A stretch of 64,000 nucleotides of DNA from Kiritimatiellia bacterium (GCA_028686345.1 JAQUCE010000004.1:1-64000); one strand, 5' to 3'. Shown: positions 8,759 through 19,084, counted from the first letter of the stretch. Made by a program: numbers and translations. The notes: generated by a model from the sequence alone, not told the origin.

Positions 8759-8800
8759 CTGCCAGTGCCATCGGTTGACGATGATGTGCGGTGACCAGCT

Positions 8801-8834
8801 GCTTTAGCGTGTCTTCGGTCATAATTAGAATTGC
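8801..8834. repeat. Solo end of the 117-bp inverted-repeat element
   Basis: These 34 bases match the right arm of the element at 31790-31906 with one difference. The left arm is missing here, so this is a truncated copy. Confidence 0.85.
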
Positions 8835-8853
8835 CGGGGGCTAACCGCAAAGC

Positions 8854-8883
8854 TTGTCATAGGCGCTGATGTGATGCTATCAT
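8854..8883 (+). promoter_or_regulatory. Promoter for the 8931-17386 gene pair
   Basis: TTGTCA (8854-8859, 5/6), an 18-bp spacer and TATCAT (8878-8883, 5/6), 48 bp upstream of the ATG at 8931. Confidence 0.55.
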
Positions 8884-8930
8884 AAACGCATTACTAATCA
8901 GGTAGGCAAGAGTCAGAAAAGGAGGTTTCT

Positions 8931-11861
8931 ATGAAGGTGTGCAGGGTGAGATGCAAAGCTGTCGTATATGCTGTCGCCAGTTTGGGAATCTTGTTGATCA
9001 GCGGGGCTTTTGCGGCTGACAGCCATCTGGCTTTGACCTGTGACACCTTCTCTTACCAGATCAGCGCAACAGGCAGAAACATCGCCTTTATTGACTTGGC
9101 GCAGAAAAAAAATTATCTGAAGGCTTCCGAAGGGGAAAAAGCCTATTGCGCTTTTGTGACTAAAGGGGCGAAGAGATATCACCCCACATCGGCGATGTTT
9201 GACAACCGTGTGCTGCGCCTGGTCTTCGCCGAAGTGGGGGTGAGCGCCTCAGTACGGGTTAAAAATGAAAGGACACATCTTGTTGTCGAGGTGGAGGATG
9301 TGAGCGGCGCGCCGGATTCCTTTACCTTTGTCAATGTGCCGCTGACGCTTGAGGCCCTGCCGACCGAGCTGTTTGCAGCGTGTTCGCTCTCACTCAATCT
9401 GCACACACGGGTTGATCAGCTTCCGGCCCTGCATAACGCGCTTGAGGCCAGTTGCTATCAGCGATTCGGCTTCAAAGGTGCACGGGCCGCTGTGATCGGT
9501 GTTCCGCAAAAAGAGATCCTGCCGGTGATCCGCGAGATCATGCGGAAAGCTGCGCCCGAGCTCCCTCTCAGCGATCAGGGCGGCGCCTGGGCACTGGATG
9601 CCAAGGAGGGGTATGGCTCTTACCTCATGAACTTCGGCTCGCTGACCGAAGAAACGGTTGACGATTGGATCGCCAGCTGCCGGGAGATTGGTTTTAATCA
9701 GATCGACAACCACGGCGGCGGAGCTTTTTTCAACTTTGGAAGTTTCGAGCTTAACCGTCAAAAATTTCCTGAGGGCTGGCAGAGCTATAAAAAGGTGGTT
9801 GACAAACTGCACAAGGCAGGGATCTCCTCGATCCTGCACACATACACCTGCTATATTGACCAAAACTCTAAATATGTTACGCCGATTCCGCATCCGGACC
9901 TTGATCTGTCAGCCAAGTTCACGCTAGCCGCGCCTTTGAACGAAACAGCGACAGAGATTGTGGTGAAGGAGTCGACCAAGGAGGTTTCCACCAAAAAAGG
10001 CTACATGGAAACAAGTAATCAAACCTTGCGGATCGGCGATGAGATCATCGAATTCACCGACGTGACTCGCGAAGCGCCTTACACCTTCACTGGATGCAAG
10101 CGCGGCTTTCACGGGACTAAGATTGGCGTTCATCAGGCAGAGCAACAGGTTGGCATCCTCAAAACCTTCTGGAGCGGCAGGTACATACCGGAGCCGCATT
10201 CGCCCTTGTTTGACGAGGTGGCCCGGCGCACAGCGGAGATTGTCGACGAGTGTGGATTTGACGGCGTCTATCTCGACGCGATTGAGGGGCTGCAATACAT
10301 GTGGGGCAAGGAGAACTACTGGTATTATGGCGATAAATTTGTATTTGAGGTGATGAAAAACCTCAAAAAACCGGTTGGACTAGAGTATGCGGGGATGATT
10401 CACCATTGGTGGCATTACCGCAGCCGTTATCAGGCTTGGGATTCGGCCTCGCGGGGGTACAAACGTTTTATGGATATTCATATCGCGGCCATGAAGGCTG
10501 GCGAGGAGTATCAGCATGGAAGTTGGGGAGGGTATTGGCCTGAGATCGAAAAATTCGCGGCCATGAAGGATTTCGGACTTTATCTGCCGCTTCAGCTGGG
10601 GTGGTGGCGATTCAATCCATGGAGATCTCCGAAACACGACACCATGTTCCGTGACGATATTGAATATGTCTGCTGCAAAATGATCGGCAATAACGCGGGG
10701 CTTGCTCTGAACGGAGTTGTTGACGCAAAGACGCAGGAGGCGCACCCGGTCTATCGCGACTTTATCGCGATGATTCGCCGGTACGAAGAGCTGCGTCATC
10801 AGGGGTATTTCAGCGAGGAGGTCTGCGCCCAGCTCCGCCAGCCTGGCAAGGAGTTTACTCTCTTTAAAACAGAGGACAACCAATGGAATTTCAAGCCGAT
10901 TGTTTATAAAAAGCATAAGGTCGAAGGGGTTGCGCATTCAAGTGCCCGGTGGCAGTTTGACAACCAGTTTGCGGCCCAGAGGGTGAAGCTTCGGTTGGAG
11001 GCGCTGGTGTCAGCCGTTACCAATGACAATCCACAACAGGTCACTCTGCTTGATGCCGCAACGGTTGGCGAGTTCAAAAAGCTCAGGAGCGCGACCGGGG
11101 TTGAGTGCGCGCTGCGGCAGTCGGACGAGAAGGTGCCGGCAACCGGCGAACCCGTTGTTGAGTTGAGCGCGTTGAGCACCGGCGAATCTCCCCGTAAGGA
11201 GAGCTGGGGGTGTTTGGCGCAGGTGCGCGAGCCCGCGCTAAAGCTGGGTGACAAGCAGGCGCTGGGGGTTTGGATCAAGGGTGATGGCAACGGTGAGCTC
11301 CTCGATATCAAGCTCTGCAGCGGTGGGGCTGGGATGTGGCTGAATCAGAGCAGCCATTACATTGAGGTTGATTTTATTGGTTGGGAGTATTTCACGCTGA
11401 TTGAACCGGAGTCAACACGGATTACGGATTACAAGTGGCCCGTGCTTTCAAAATACTATGTGTACGACAACCATAACGGTGTTGCGGATTACGGGAGCGT
11501 GAAAGAGGTGCAGATCTGGGTCAACAACCTGCCTGCCAACAAAAAGATAAGTTGCCTGATCGGGCCGCTCAAGGCACTTCCGACCGTGTTGGTCAAGGTG
11601 GAGCATCCCGCGATCACGATCAACGGCCAAACCATCACCTTCCCTGTTACGATGGAACCGGGCATGTACCTCGAGCTCGCATCAGCCACTGCGTGCAAAC
11701 TCTACAGCCCGAGCGGCAAAGTGATCCAGGCGGTGATTCCGAGCGGCGATGTGCCGACCCTCAGGGGTGGCGCGAACGAGTTGTCTCTCTCTGCCAAGAC
11801 AACAGATCAGAGCAACAGCCGGATGCAGGTGACGGTCTCTGCCGAAGGGGCGCCGCTTTGA
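8931..11861 (+). CDS. Large secreted glycoside-hydrolase-like protein, family not assigned
   Basis: The 976-aa product has a signal peptide (hydrophobic AVASLGILLISGAFA, cut about residue 29) and RBS GGAGG. Residues about 30-200 form a beta-rich N-terminal domain. About 210-640 looks like a TIM barrel with many aromatic and acidic residues: SCREIGFNQIDNHGGGAFFNF, ILHTYTCYID and DECGFDGVYLDAIEG (about residue 435-450), the last a plausible catalytic Asp/Glu strand as in GH36/GH31/GH101-like barrels. Between about residues 325 and 405 sits a beta insertion with LRIGDEIIEFTD and FTGCKRGFHGT. A beta-sandwich tail runs from about 740. The next gene starts 41 bp downstream, so the two are probably co-transcribed. 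Enzymatic activity and substrate are inferred only. Confidence 0.55.
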   Translation: MKVCRVRCKAVVYAVASLGILLISGAFAADSHLALTCDTFSYQISATGRNIAFIDLAQKKNYLKASEGEKAYCAFVTKGAKRYHPTSAMFDNRVLRLVFAEVGVSASVRVKNERTHLVVEVEDVSGAPDSFTFVNVPLTLEALPTELFAACSLSLNLHTRVDQLPALHNALEASCYQRFGFKGARAAVIGVPQKEILPVIREIMRKAAPELPLSDQGGAWALDAKEGYGSYLMNFGSLTEETVDDWIASCREIGFNQIDNHGGGAFFNFGSFELNRQKFPEGWQSYKKVVDKLHKAGISSILHTYTCYIDQNSKYVTPIPHPDLDLSAKFTLAAPLNETATEIVVKESTKEVSTKKGYMETSNQTLRIGDEIIEFTDVTREAPYTFTGCKRGFHGTKIGVHQAEQQVGILKTFWSGRYIPEPHSPLFDEVARRTAEIVDECGFDGVYLDAIEGLQYMWGKENYWYYGDKFVFEVMKNLKKPVGLEYAGMIHHWWHYRSRYQAWDSASRGYKRFMDIHIAAMKAGEEYQHGSWGGYWPEIEKFAAMKDFGLYLPLQLGWWRFNPWRSPKHDTMFRDDIEYVCCKMIGNNAGLALNGVVDAKTQEAHPVYRDFIAMIRRYEELRHQGYFSEEVCAQLRQPGKEFTLFKTEDNQWNFKPIVYKKHKVEGVAHSSARWQFDNQFAAQRVKLRLEALVSAVTNDNPQQVTLLDAATVGEFKKLRSATGVECALRQSDEKVPATGEPVVELSALSTGESPRKESWGCLAQVREPALKLGDKQALGVWIKGDGNGELLDIKLCSGGAGMWLNQSSHYIEVDFIGWEYFTLIEPESTRITDYKWPVLSKYYVYDNHNGVADYGSVKEVQIWVNNLPANKKISCLIGPLKALPTVLVKVEHPAITINGQTITFPVTMEPGMYLELASATACKLYSPSGKVIQAVIPSGDVPTLRGGANELSLSAKTTDQSNSRMQVTVSAEGAPL

Positions 11862-11902
11862 CCGCGTATTTACAGCAGGTAACATTAGGGTGAAACATAT
11901 TT

Positions 11903-14900
11903 ATGACTCTTAAGTTTTTACTCCGCACTGCACTGCTTATCGCAAGTGCGGGCGTGCTGCATTTAAATGCAGCCTTTGCACCGGTCATAACCGAGTTCAT
12001 GGCCTCCAATGACTATTCGCTTGAGGATGAGGATAACAGCTCCTCTGACTGGATTGAAATATACAACCGCGGGGATATGGCAGGTGATCTTGAGGGGTGG
12101 TCCCTGACCGACTCTGACAAAAACCTGGCCAAGTGGGTTTTCCCTGCCACGCCACTGCCGGCCGGCGCATATCTGGTGGTTTTCGCATCCAATAAAGACC
12201 GTCGTGTCAGCGGACGTGAGCTGCACACAAATTTTAAACTTGGGGCGGAAGGTGAATATCTGGCCCTGGTTAAACCGGATCGAATAACAATTGCGAGCGA
12301 GTACTCACCTAAATACCCTATCCAGCTGACGGATATCTCCTATGGTCTGACCATGGCGAGAACCAAGAGCATGTTTGTCACAACCAACACAACGGCGCAG
12401 ATATTGGTACCTGAAGACGACACCTTGGGGTTATCATGGACTCAGAGCGATTTTATCCCCATTGGTTGGAGCAGCGGCAGCTCCTCAATTGGCTTTGACA
12501 GAGGAGCGGTGCCGGTTGCCGGACTGGTCGCTCACTGGCCGCTTGATGAACAGCCGGGTGTGGTTGAGATAAGCGATGTCAGCGCGGGCGGCCACCACGG
12601 ATCTGCCACAGCCGGTGTTACCCCGGGCGCGCCCGGTGCCGCAAACATGACCGCAACCGCAATCGCATTCAGCAGCGGCTCAATCGACGTGCCTTACAAT
12701 GCGAAACTGAACCCGGCTGATTTTACAGTCGCAGTTTGGGCGCGTCCGACGACCGGGGGACGAGATTATCGTTCAGTTATAACATCACGGCGCAGTTCAT
12801 CAGGTTCCTATGAGGGCTATATCATCTACCTTGATCCATCCAACAGGTGGCAGTTCTGGACAGGGTCAGGCAGTGCTTGGAGGCAGCAGGATGGCCCTAA
12901 CGCGGTCATGGATCAGTGGACTCACATCGCAATAACATTTGACTCTGCAACAAAAACCAAAGCCATCCACATTAATGGCACCTTGTTTGCCAGTGTGACG
13001 AACCAGGGTTATGTTGCCAACAGCACGCAGCCGCTGCACATCGGCAGCGGCGGTGATGCTGGTACCCAATATTATTTCTATGGTGCGATTGATGATGTTG
13101 CCTTGTTCAACATCGCACTGGATTCCACGGCCATTCAGGATATTATGAGCAGCAGTGTCCCGGAATCCGGATTAATCGATTACCGCGAGATCATTCAGAA
13201 TGATCTGGAAACAGCCATGTATGCGATCAACAGCTCGGTGTACATGCGCATTCCATTCATCGCAACCAACATTTCCGCGCTTGAGAGCATGACTTTAAAG
13301 ATGAAGTATGATGACGGTTTTATCGCCTATCTGAACGGAACATTGGTGGCATCACGCAACGCGCCGACCACACCGCAATACAACTCTCAAGCAACCGAGC
13401 GCAACCATGATATCGGAGCTGTGCTCTTTGAGGAGTTTAATATCTCCAGCTCTTTACCTGCCCTGCAGAGCGGCGAGAACGTGCTTGCGATACATGGGCT
13501 TAATTTCAGCCCGGCCAATGAAGATTTCCTGATTGTTCCGGAGCTGAGCGTTTCAACCGCACCAACTCTTGATCTTGCGCAGAGCGGCTACTTTCTTGAT
13601 CCAACCCCCGGGGCCGAAAATGCGAGATCCGCCAGTACGCTCGCTCCGATGATCCCCGCCAGCGGACACGCCCCCTATGAGCCCCTTTCGACCCAGAGCC
13701 TGGTTGTAACCGCTAAGGTCGCGCAGACATTTTATCCGATCAGCTCCGTGACCCTGCACTACAGAGCAATGTACAACCCTGAGTCAACCCTGGTAATGCT
13801 CGACAACGGAACCGGGGGAGATGCAGTGGCCGGGGATGGAGTGTACAGCGCAACTATCCCAGCAGGAACAGCGGCGGCCGGCGAGATGCTGCGCTACTAC
13901 ATCACGGCTGAAGACTCCACAGCCAACACAATGCGCGCCCCGCGCATCACCGACACCGAGGGCTCTGCGCAGTCGCCCGAGTATTTTGGAGCGCGGATAC
14001 AGAGTCCGTCCGTCACGAGCCAGCTTCCCATCTTCTACTGGTGGACTCAGAACCGCTCCGCCAGCCACACACGGGCCGGTACCCGTTGTTCGGTCTATTA
14101 CAACGGAGAGTTTTATGACAATGTCTTTGTGCGCCAACGCGGCGGCTACACCAACAACGGCTCTCAAAAATTTGTCTTTGATAAAAGCCATCGCCTCTAC
14201 GTAAACGAAAAACTGGGGCGCGTGCGCGAGATTAATATGAACGCCCAGGGGGTTGATGCCTCCTATATTCGCCAGCCTCTCGCCTTCCAGCTCTTTGCAG
14301 AGTCCGGCACACCGGCCTGTGAAGCCTTTCTGACATTGATGCGTGTTAACGGCGGAGTTGACCGTGTCGGCGTATTGATTGAACAAGTGGATGATAATTT
14401 TCTTAAACGGAACAACCTTGATCAAGCCAGCGCCCTCTACAAATGCGTCCAGAAATCCAATTACAACGCCTGCCTCAGCGAGCAGCCTGATGGCATTGAA
14501 AAGAAATTACCGGAAGATGATAATGATTTCTCTGATCTTCAGGCTCTGATCAATGGGCTGGCGCTTGTCGGAGAAAATGAGCGGCGCGCCTTTCTCTTTG
14601 ATAACTTTAATGTGCCTGAGGTTGTCAGCTACCTGGCAGTGCGCGCCGTAATCCAGGACGTTGATGATATTCGCAAAAACTTCTACATCTGCCGCGACAC
14701 CAATGACGCTGGCGAGTGGCGCATTTTTCCGTGGGACAAAGATCTCACCTTTGGCAAGCCAGGAGATGCTGGCATCTATGCGACGCACCCGTTTCTTGGA
14801 GATTTTAATCATAAAAAACCAAACGCGAATCAGTGGAGCATGTTGCTCGAGATGCTCTATACACAGCCAGAGTTCCTTGATATGTATCGCCGTCGCACAC

Positions 14901-17386
14901 GAACCATAATGGATACATATCTGCTCCCCCCTGGAACACCTGCCGGCGAGTCGTGGCTGGAGCAGCGGGCCGCGGCGCTCTTCGCTCCTGCCGTCATTGA
15001 GCAAGGGCCATCATTATCAGAGTACAACGCCGTGATAAACTACTTTACGGCCAAGCGCGCCAACCTCTATGTCGACCACCACGCGAGCAAACTGCCCGCC
15101 GATGTGGCTGGCATTCCGGATCAGCAACCAGTGGATGCTGCAATCGTGTTCGGCAATTATGAGGTCAGCCCTGCCTCCGGCAACCAAGCAGAAGAGTATA
15201 TCGAGCTGCTCAACACAAATGTGTTCTCAGTGGATATCTCAGGGTGGTCTATCAGGGGCGGCGTAGTGCTGACATTCGCCCCGGGCACCGTGATCCCCGC
15301 AGGCAAAACCCTCTATGCCTCCCCATCGGTCAAAGCGTTTAGAGAGCGAAGTTTGTCACCTAAGGGCGGAGAGGGATTGTTTGTTGTCGGTGGTTACAGC
15401 GGACATCTCTCAGAACTCGGTGAAAGCCTCACCCTGGCTGACAAAGCCGGCAGGATTATTGACACCTTGAGTTACAGCGGCTCCCCCTCTGCTGCTCAGC
15501 AGAACCTGCGCATCACTGAGGTGATGTACCATCCCAGATTGGACGAATTCGGCGACATCTCCGAACGGGACTTTGAATTCATTGAGATTAAAAATATTGG
15601 CTCTACTGCCCAGGATTTGACTGGCGTACACTTCAGCGATGGCATTGAGTACACCTTTGATTCAGGCGTTCTGGCCCCTGGCAGCCTGGTTGTTGTGGCC
15701 CGCACCCCATCTGTTTTCGCAACACGCTACAACACAAACTCCATTCACGTTGTTGGTCCATACAACGGAGTTCTCTCGAATGGAGGCGAAAAAATCACGC
15801 TCAAGGACTCCCTGCAACAGACCATTGCCTCATTCACATACAGTGATGGCCGCGGCTGGCCCCTGGCCGCTGATGGTGCTGGTCACAGCCTTGTGCCGAC
15901 TGTTGACGGCGGTATCAAGGGCGCGCAACTGGACTACCCCGGCAGCTGGCGTGCCAGCACCTATCGCGATGGATCGCCGGGAGCTGATGACCCGCAGCCA
16001 TTTAACACCCTGTTTATCAACGAGATTGCAGCTAACACCACTTATTCAAACCCGGCGCGACCTGAGTATAACTCTAATGATTGGCTTGAGCTTTTTAATG
16101 CCGGCAACGCTGGGCTCCCGCTGGAGCACTGGTACCTCTCCGATGATTGCGCTCAGTTGAAAAAATGGGCTATCCCCTCTGCGCTATCATTGTCTGGCGG
16201 GGAGTGGATCGTATTTGATGAGGTCACCGGATTCAACAGCCCGCTCAACTCAGGCTTTGCTCTCAAGAAAACGGGCGAGCAGGTTTTTCTCTCCTATCTG
16301 CCCGGCACAGAGGCGGATCATGTGGCTGATGCCGTGCGATTCGAAGCGCAGGCCGCTAACACAACCTTCAGCCGCTACGCTGATGGCACCCCCGGCTGGT
16401 TCTCAACCGCTCCCACCCCCGCGGCGGCCAATCAGCGCCATGAACCCTGCGTTGTGATCAGCCGAATTATGTATCATCCAGCACCTGCGCCCAACAGCAG
16501 CGACAACAACACTGCCGATGAATACGTTGAGCTGCTCAATCCAACAGAGTTTAACGTGCCGCTGTGGAACGACGCAGGAACATGGTCGATTGGCGGTACC
16601 ATCACTTTGACACTCCCGCCGGCCACAACCATTCCGGCCAAGGAGCGGATTATCCTTGTCTCATTCAATCCGCAAACCAACCTCGTGGCACGCAGCGCCT
16701 TCATTGCCGCCCACGGGATGACCAATCTCTCTGTCACACTGATAGGTCCGTTCGCAGGCGCGCTTGACAACAAGGTCGGCAGGGTCACCCTGGCGCAGCC
16801 ATTGGCATCCGACACCCCCGGAGCTGATCCGTCATGGGTCACAGTTGATGAGGTCATTTACTTCAACGCAGCTCCCTGGCCTGCTGGCGCAGATGGCACC
16901 GGAGCATCGATTGAGAGAATACTTGCTGACCGCAGTGGCAGCGATCCAGCTAATTGGAGGGTGGGTGGCAATTTGCCTGACATGCGGGATATGGATCTTG
17001 ATGGACTACCCGACCTGTGGGAGCTGGCCTGGTTTGGGGGAACGCATGCGTCACCATACAAAGATGACGATGCCAACAACATCTCCAATCTCGATGAGTA
17101 CATTGCGGGAACAATTCCCACTGATCCAACCAGTCGTTTTGAAGTACAGATCAATCACACCGCAGGAACACCCGCGCTTGAGTTCACCGCGCTCGCGGCA
17201 TCTGGCGCCGGATATGAGGGTCTTACCCGGCTGTACACACTTGAAAGCGCCACTTCTCTGCGTAACCCCGCCTGGCAGCCGGTGTCAGGCTACATCATGA
17301 TCATAGGCGCAGATCAGATCATCAGATATAACACTTTCACACACAGCACAGAGTTCTTCCGTGCCCGCGCCTGGCTGGCGGATTAG
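11903..17386 (+). CDS. Giant secreted protein: lamin-tail domains, LamG-like domain, CotH kinase-like domain
   Basis: The 1827-aa product starts with a signal peptide (MTLKFLLRTALLIASAGVLHLNAAFA). Domains in order are: a lamin-tail domain (about 25-150, ITEFMASNDYSLEDEDNSS.DWIEIYN); a LamG/concanavalin domain (about 210-410); a carbohydrate-binding-like sandwich (about 430-550); an Ig-like stretch (about 590-670); a CotH-type domain (about 710-1060) with IRQPLAFQLF, VGVLIEQVDDNFLKRN and FPWDKDLTFG; then four more lamin-tail-like domains (about 1080-1620). The C terminus has DMDLDGLPDLWELAW and NNISNLDEYIAGTIPTDPT, a calcium-binding-like tail common in PVC surface proteins. CotH is an atypical protein kinase in Bacillus spores; whether this secreted copy phosphorylates anything is unknown. 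It follows the 8931 gene by 41 bp. Confidence 0.8.
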   Translation: MTLKFLLRTALLIASAGVLHLNAAFAPVITEFMASNDYSLEDEDNSSSDWIEIYNRGDMAGDLEGWSLTDSDKNLAKWVFPATPLPAGAYLVVFASNKDRRVSGRELHTNFKLGAEGEYLALVKPDRITIASEYSPKYPIQLTDISYGLTMARTKSMFVTTNTTAQILVPEDDTLGLSWTQSDFIPIGWSSGSSSIGFDRGAVPVAGLVAHWPLDEQPGVVEISDVSAGGHHGSATAGVTPGAPGAANMTATAIAFSSGSIDVPYNAKLNPADFTVAVWARPTTGGRDYRSVITSRRSSSGSYEGYIIYLDPSNRWQFWTGSGSAWRQQDGPNAVMDQWTHIAITFDSATKTKAIHINGTLFASVTNQGYVANSTQPLHIGSGGDAGTQYYFYGAIDDVALFNIALDSTAIQDIMSSSVPESGLIDYREIIQNDLETAMYAINSSVYMRIPFIATNISALESMTLKMKYDDGFIAYLNGTLVASRNAPTTPQYNSQATERNHDIGAVLFEEFNISSSLPALQSGENVLAIHGLNFSPANEDFLIVPELSVSTAPTLDLAQSGYFLDPTPGAENARSASTLAPMIPASGHAPYEPLSTQSLVVTAKVAQTFYPISSVTLHYRAMYNPESTLVMLDNGTGGDAVAGDGVYSATIPAGTAAAGEMLRYYITAEDSTANTMRAPRITDTEGSAQSPEYFGARIQSPSVTSQLPIFYWWTQNRSASHTRAGTRCSVYYNGEFYDNVFVRQRGGYTNNGSQKFVFDKSHRLYVNEKLGRVREINMNAQGVDASYIRQPLAFQLFAESGTPACEAFLTLMRVNGGVDRVGVLIEQVDDNFLKRNNLDQASALYKCVQKSNYNACLSEQPDGIEKKLPEDDNDFSDLQALINGLALVGENERRAFLFDNFNVPEVVSYLAVRAVIQDVDDIRKNFYICRDTNDAGEWRIFPWDKDLTFGKPGDAGIYATHPFLGDFNHKKPNANQWSMLLEMLYTQPEFLDMYRRRTRTIMDTYLLPPGTPAGESWLEQRAAALFAPAVIEQGPSLSEYNAVINYFTAKRANLYVDHHASKLPADVAGIPDQQPVDAAIVFGNYEVSPASGNQAEEYIELLNTNVFSVDISGWSIRGGVVLTFAPGTVIPAGKTLYASPSVKAFRERSLSPKGGEGLFVVGGYSGHLSELGESLTLADKAGRIIDTLSYSGSPSAAQQNLRITEVMYHPRLDEFGDISERDFEFIEIKNIGSTAQDLTGVHFSDGIEYTFDSGVLAPGSLVVVARTPSVFATRYNTNSIHVVGPYNGVLSNGGEKITLKDSLQQTIASFTYSDGRGWPLAADGAGHSLVPTVDGGIKGAQLDYPGSWRASTYRDGSPGADDPQPFNTLFINEIAANTTYSNPARPEYNSNDWLELFNAGNAGLPLEHWYLSDDCAQLKKWAIPSALSLSGGEWIVFDEVTGFNSPLNSGFALKKTGEQVFLSYLPGTEADHVADAVRFEAQAANTTFSRYADGTPGWFSTAPTPAAANQRHEPCVVISRIMYHPAPAPNSSDNNTADEYVELLNPTEFNVPLWNDAGTWSIGGTITLTLPPATTIPAKERIILVSFNPQTNLVARSAFIAAHGMTNLSVTLIGPFAGALDNKVGRVTLAQPLASDTPGADPSWVTVDEVIYFNAAPWPAGADGTGASIERILADRSGSDPANWRVGGNLPDMRDMDLDGLPDLWELAWFGGTHASPYKDDDANNISNLDEYIAGTIPTDPTSRFEVQINHTAGTPALEFTALAASGAGYEGLTRLYTLESATSLRNPAWQPVSGYIMIIGADQIIRYNTFTHSTEFFRARAWLAD

Positions 17387-17599
17387 TACCTCTCTTCTTA
17401 AATCCTATCATGTTTGCGAAAGAAAGAACTTCCATCTTTTCTATGAAACGCATAGCGTTGTTGACTAAACCAGCGGGGCATATCCCACAACTCCTCAAGG
17501 AGTGAGATAACTTTTGCATATCACATAGGCACAGTTTGGTTCCGGCTTCGCTGGTTTAGGGGATAGGGGATAGGGTCACTGGGCAAAGACGTGCCAGAC

Positions 17600-17656
17600 T
17601 TAGTCGCTTAGGCGACTAAAAAAACAATTAATTGTTCTTTCCAAAAAGTTGTCTAT
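17600..17656. repeat. Dispersed AACAATTAATTGTT-type repeat
   Basis: TTAGTCGCTTAGGCGACTAA (hairpin) is followed by AACAATTAATTGTT and 'ctttccaaaaagttgtcta'. This is the most complete of five copies in the window. The remainder of the gap 17387-17698 shows a short 'ggggatagggataggg'-like run and nothing that looks coding. Confidence 0.8.
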
Positions 17657-17698
17657 CGCAGTCTGTAGCGCCCTTGCGCCTGGCGCGCGACTTGCTAG

Positions 17699-19012
17699 CT
17701 CTGCCCATTACCCTTAAATAAGTGCGGACAAAACAAGTCACACCGTGTACTTTAGCGGCATGAAAAAGCAAAACCAGATTAAGCGAACATTGTCGCAACC
17801 CGAAAGCATAGAATACATTCAAAGCCTCTTGAACCGCTGAAGGGTGTACCCGGTCAGGTCGGAGAGATCTCTGAGTTGACTTTGGTGGTAGTGCGTACTA
17901 CCGACCAGATGCGGATATGGAATGAGATGATGATCTGCGAACATCCGCAGGGAGCCGCTCCTCTGATGGGGCGTCAGCTGCGTTATCTGATCGGTTCCGA
18001 ATATGGGTGGCTTGGCGGGTTGGGATTTGCGGCAGCGGCTCTCAATTTGGAAGATCGTGATAAGTGGATCGGCTGGGACAGGGAGCAGCGTCGGGAGTAT
18101 CTGCAAATGGTGGTGGGGATGAGCCGTTTTCTAATAAGACCAAGTGTACAGTGCAAGAATCTGGCTTCAAAGGCGCTTAGCATGAGCATGGAGCTTATGC
18201 CCGATGATTTTGAGCGTCAGTACAACTACCGGCCATGGCTGGTCGAAAGTTTTGTGGATACCAGTCGTTATTCAGGAACATGTTACCGGGCGGCGAACTG
18301 GATACCGGTGGGAAAAACAAAAGGCCGCGGAAGACAGGAGCGTTTTCAAAAAGCGTCACTGAGTATTAAGGAAATTTATGTATACCCGCTTGACAATGAT
18401 TTTCGAAAACGAATGGGACTGGATTCAGATGCGGGCCTGGGCGCATTGGGGCCTACAGACGGCTTAGACGCGGACAACTGGGCGGAAAACGAGTTCGGCG
18501 GTGCATCTCTGGGTGATGACAGACTGAATAAGAGGCTTGTGAGTGTGGCTGCGGCTAAAGCGGATAATCCCGGGCGCGCCTTCAGCGGTGTGGCGGCAGG
18601 CAACTGGCCCGCAGTTAAGGCTTATTACAGAATGATTGATCAGCCGGATGACTCACACTCTACTTTCGCCGGAGAATACCAAGGCCATTGAGTGGTTTCT
18701 GCTGACCACGGTCAATATCACTTCTAGGAAGAGAAACCCCGGATCTCCCCGCAGAGGTACTTTTCTCCGACATAGAATTACAGACCTTGCGTGCGTACTC
18801 TAAAAAAAGGTTGTGAGCCCCCGAAATTGTTGGGTGACACAGTGGAACTTGCGGCAAAGATCGGTGGATATCTTGATCGAGAAAACGACCCGCCTCCCGG
18901 CCACCAAGTGCTCTGGCAGGGATATACTGAGTTTCAGTTTATGTGTATGGGAGTTGCGTTGCTGGAGGACACATGATATTGTGCAGTTCTAAATTAAGGG
19001 TAAAGGGCAGGG
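17699..19012 (+). mobile_element. Decayed IS4/Tn5-like insertion sequence with recognisable ends
   Basis: The left end CTCTGCCCATTACCCTTAA (from 17699) and the reverse complement of the right end, CCCTGCCCTTTACCCTTAA (ending at 19012), match at 20 of 25 positions and so are terminal inverted repeats. CTAG stands immediately outside both ends (17695-17698 and 19013-19016), a candidate 4-bp target duplication, although CTAG is self-complementary and might be part of the repeat. The enclosed transposase gene is broken by deletions and frameshifts, so the element cannot move by itself. Confidence 0.75.
17760..18976 (+). pseudogene. Transposase remnant: DUF4338 (DruA-like) domain fused to Tn5-type transposase
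   Basis: Pieces of one protein lie in several frames. MKKQNQIKRTLSQPESIEYI begins at 17760 and stops at once. 17876-18691 encodes a DUF4338-like domain (LVVVRTTDQMRIWNEMMICEHP, MGRQLRYLIGSEYGWLGGLGFAAA) followed by the Tn5-type N-terminal DNA-binding motif (GDDRLNKRLVSVAAAKADNP, WPAVKAYYRMIDQ). Then the catalytic middle is missing. C-terminal fragments follow at 18675-18731 (TKAIEWFLLTTVNITS), about 18755-18812 (VLFSDIELQTLRAYSKKR) and 18811-18976 (KIGGYLDRENDPPPGHQVLWQGY). The DDE residues are lost. DUF4338 is also the DruA component of Druantia defence, so an automated label 'DruA' would be misleading here. Confidence 0.85.
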
Positions 19013-19084
19013 CTAGATCCGCGCAAGGCGCGGAGTGTTAAAGTGCGCGAGTTAAATAGACGGAGCCTTTTGTGCAAGAGCAAC

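Noticed and set aside
17876-18691. Druantia defence gene druA
   Set aside because: The DUF4338 part continues into a Tn5-type transposase motif, lies inside IS ends, and no other Druantia gene is present.
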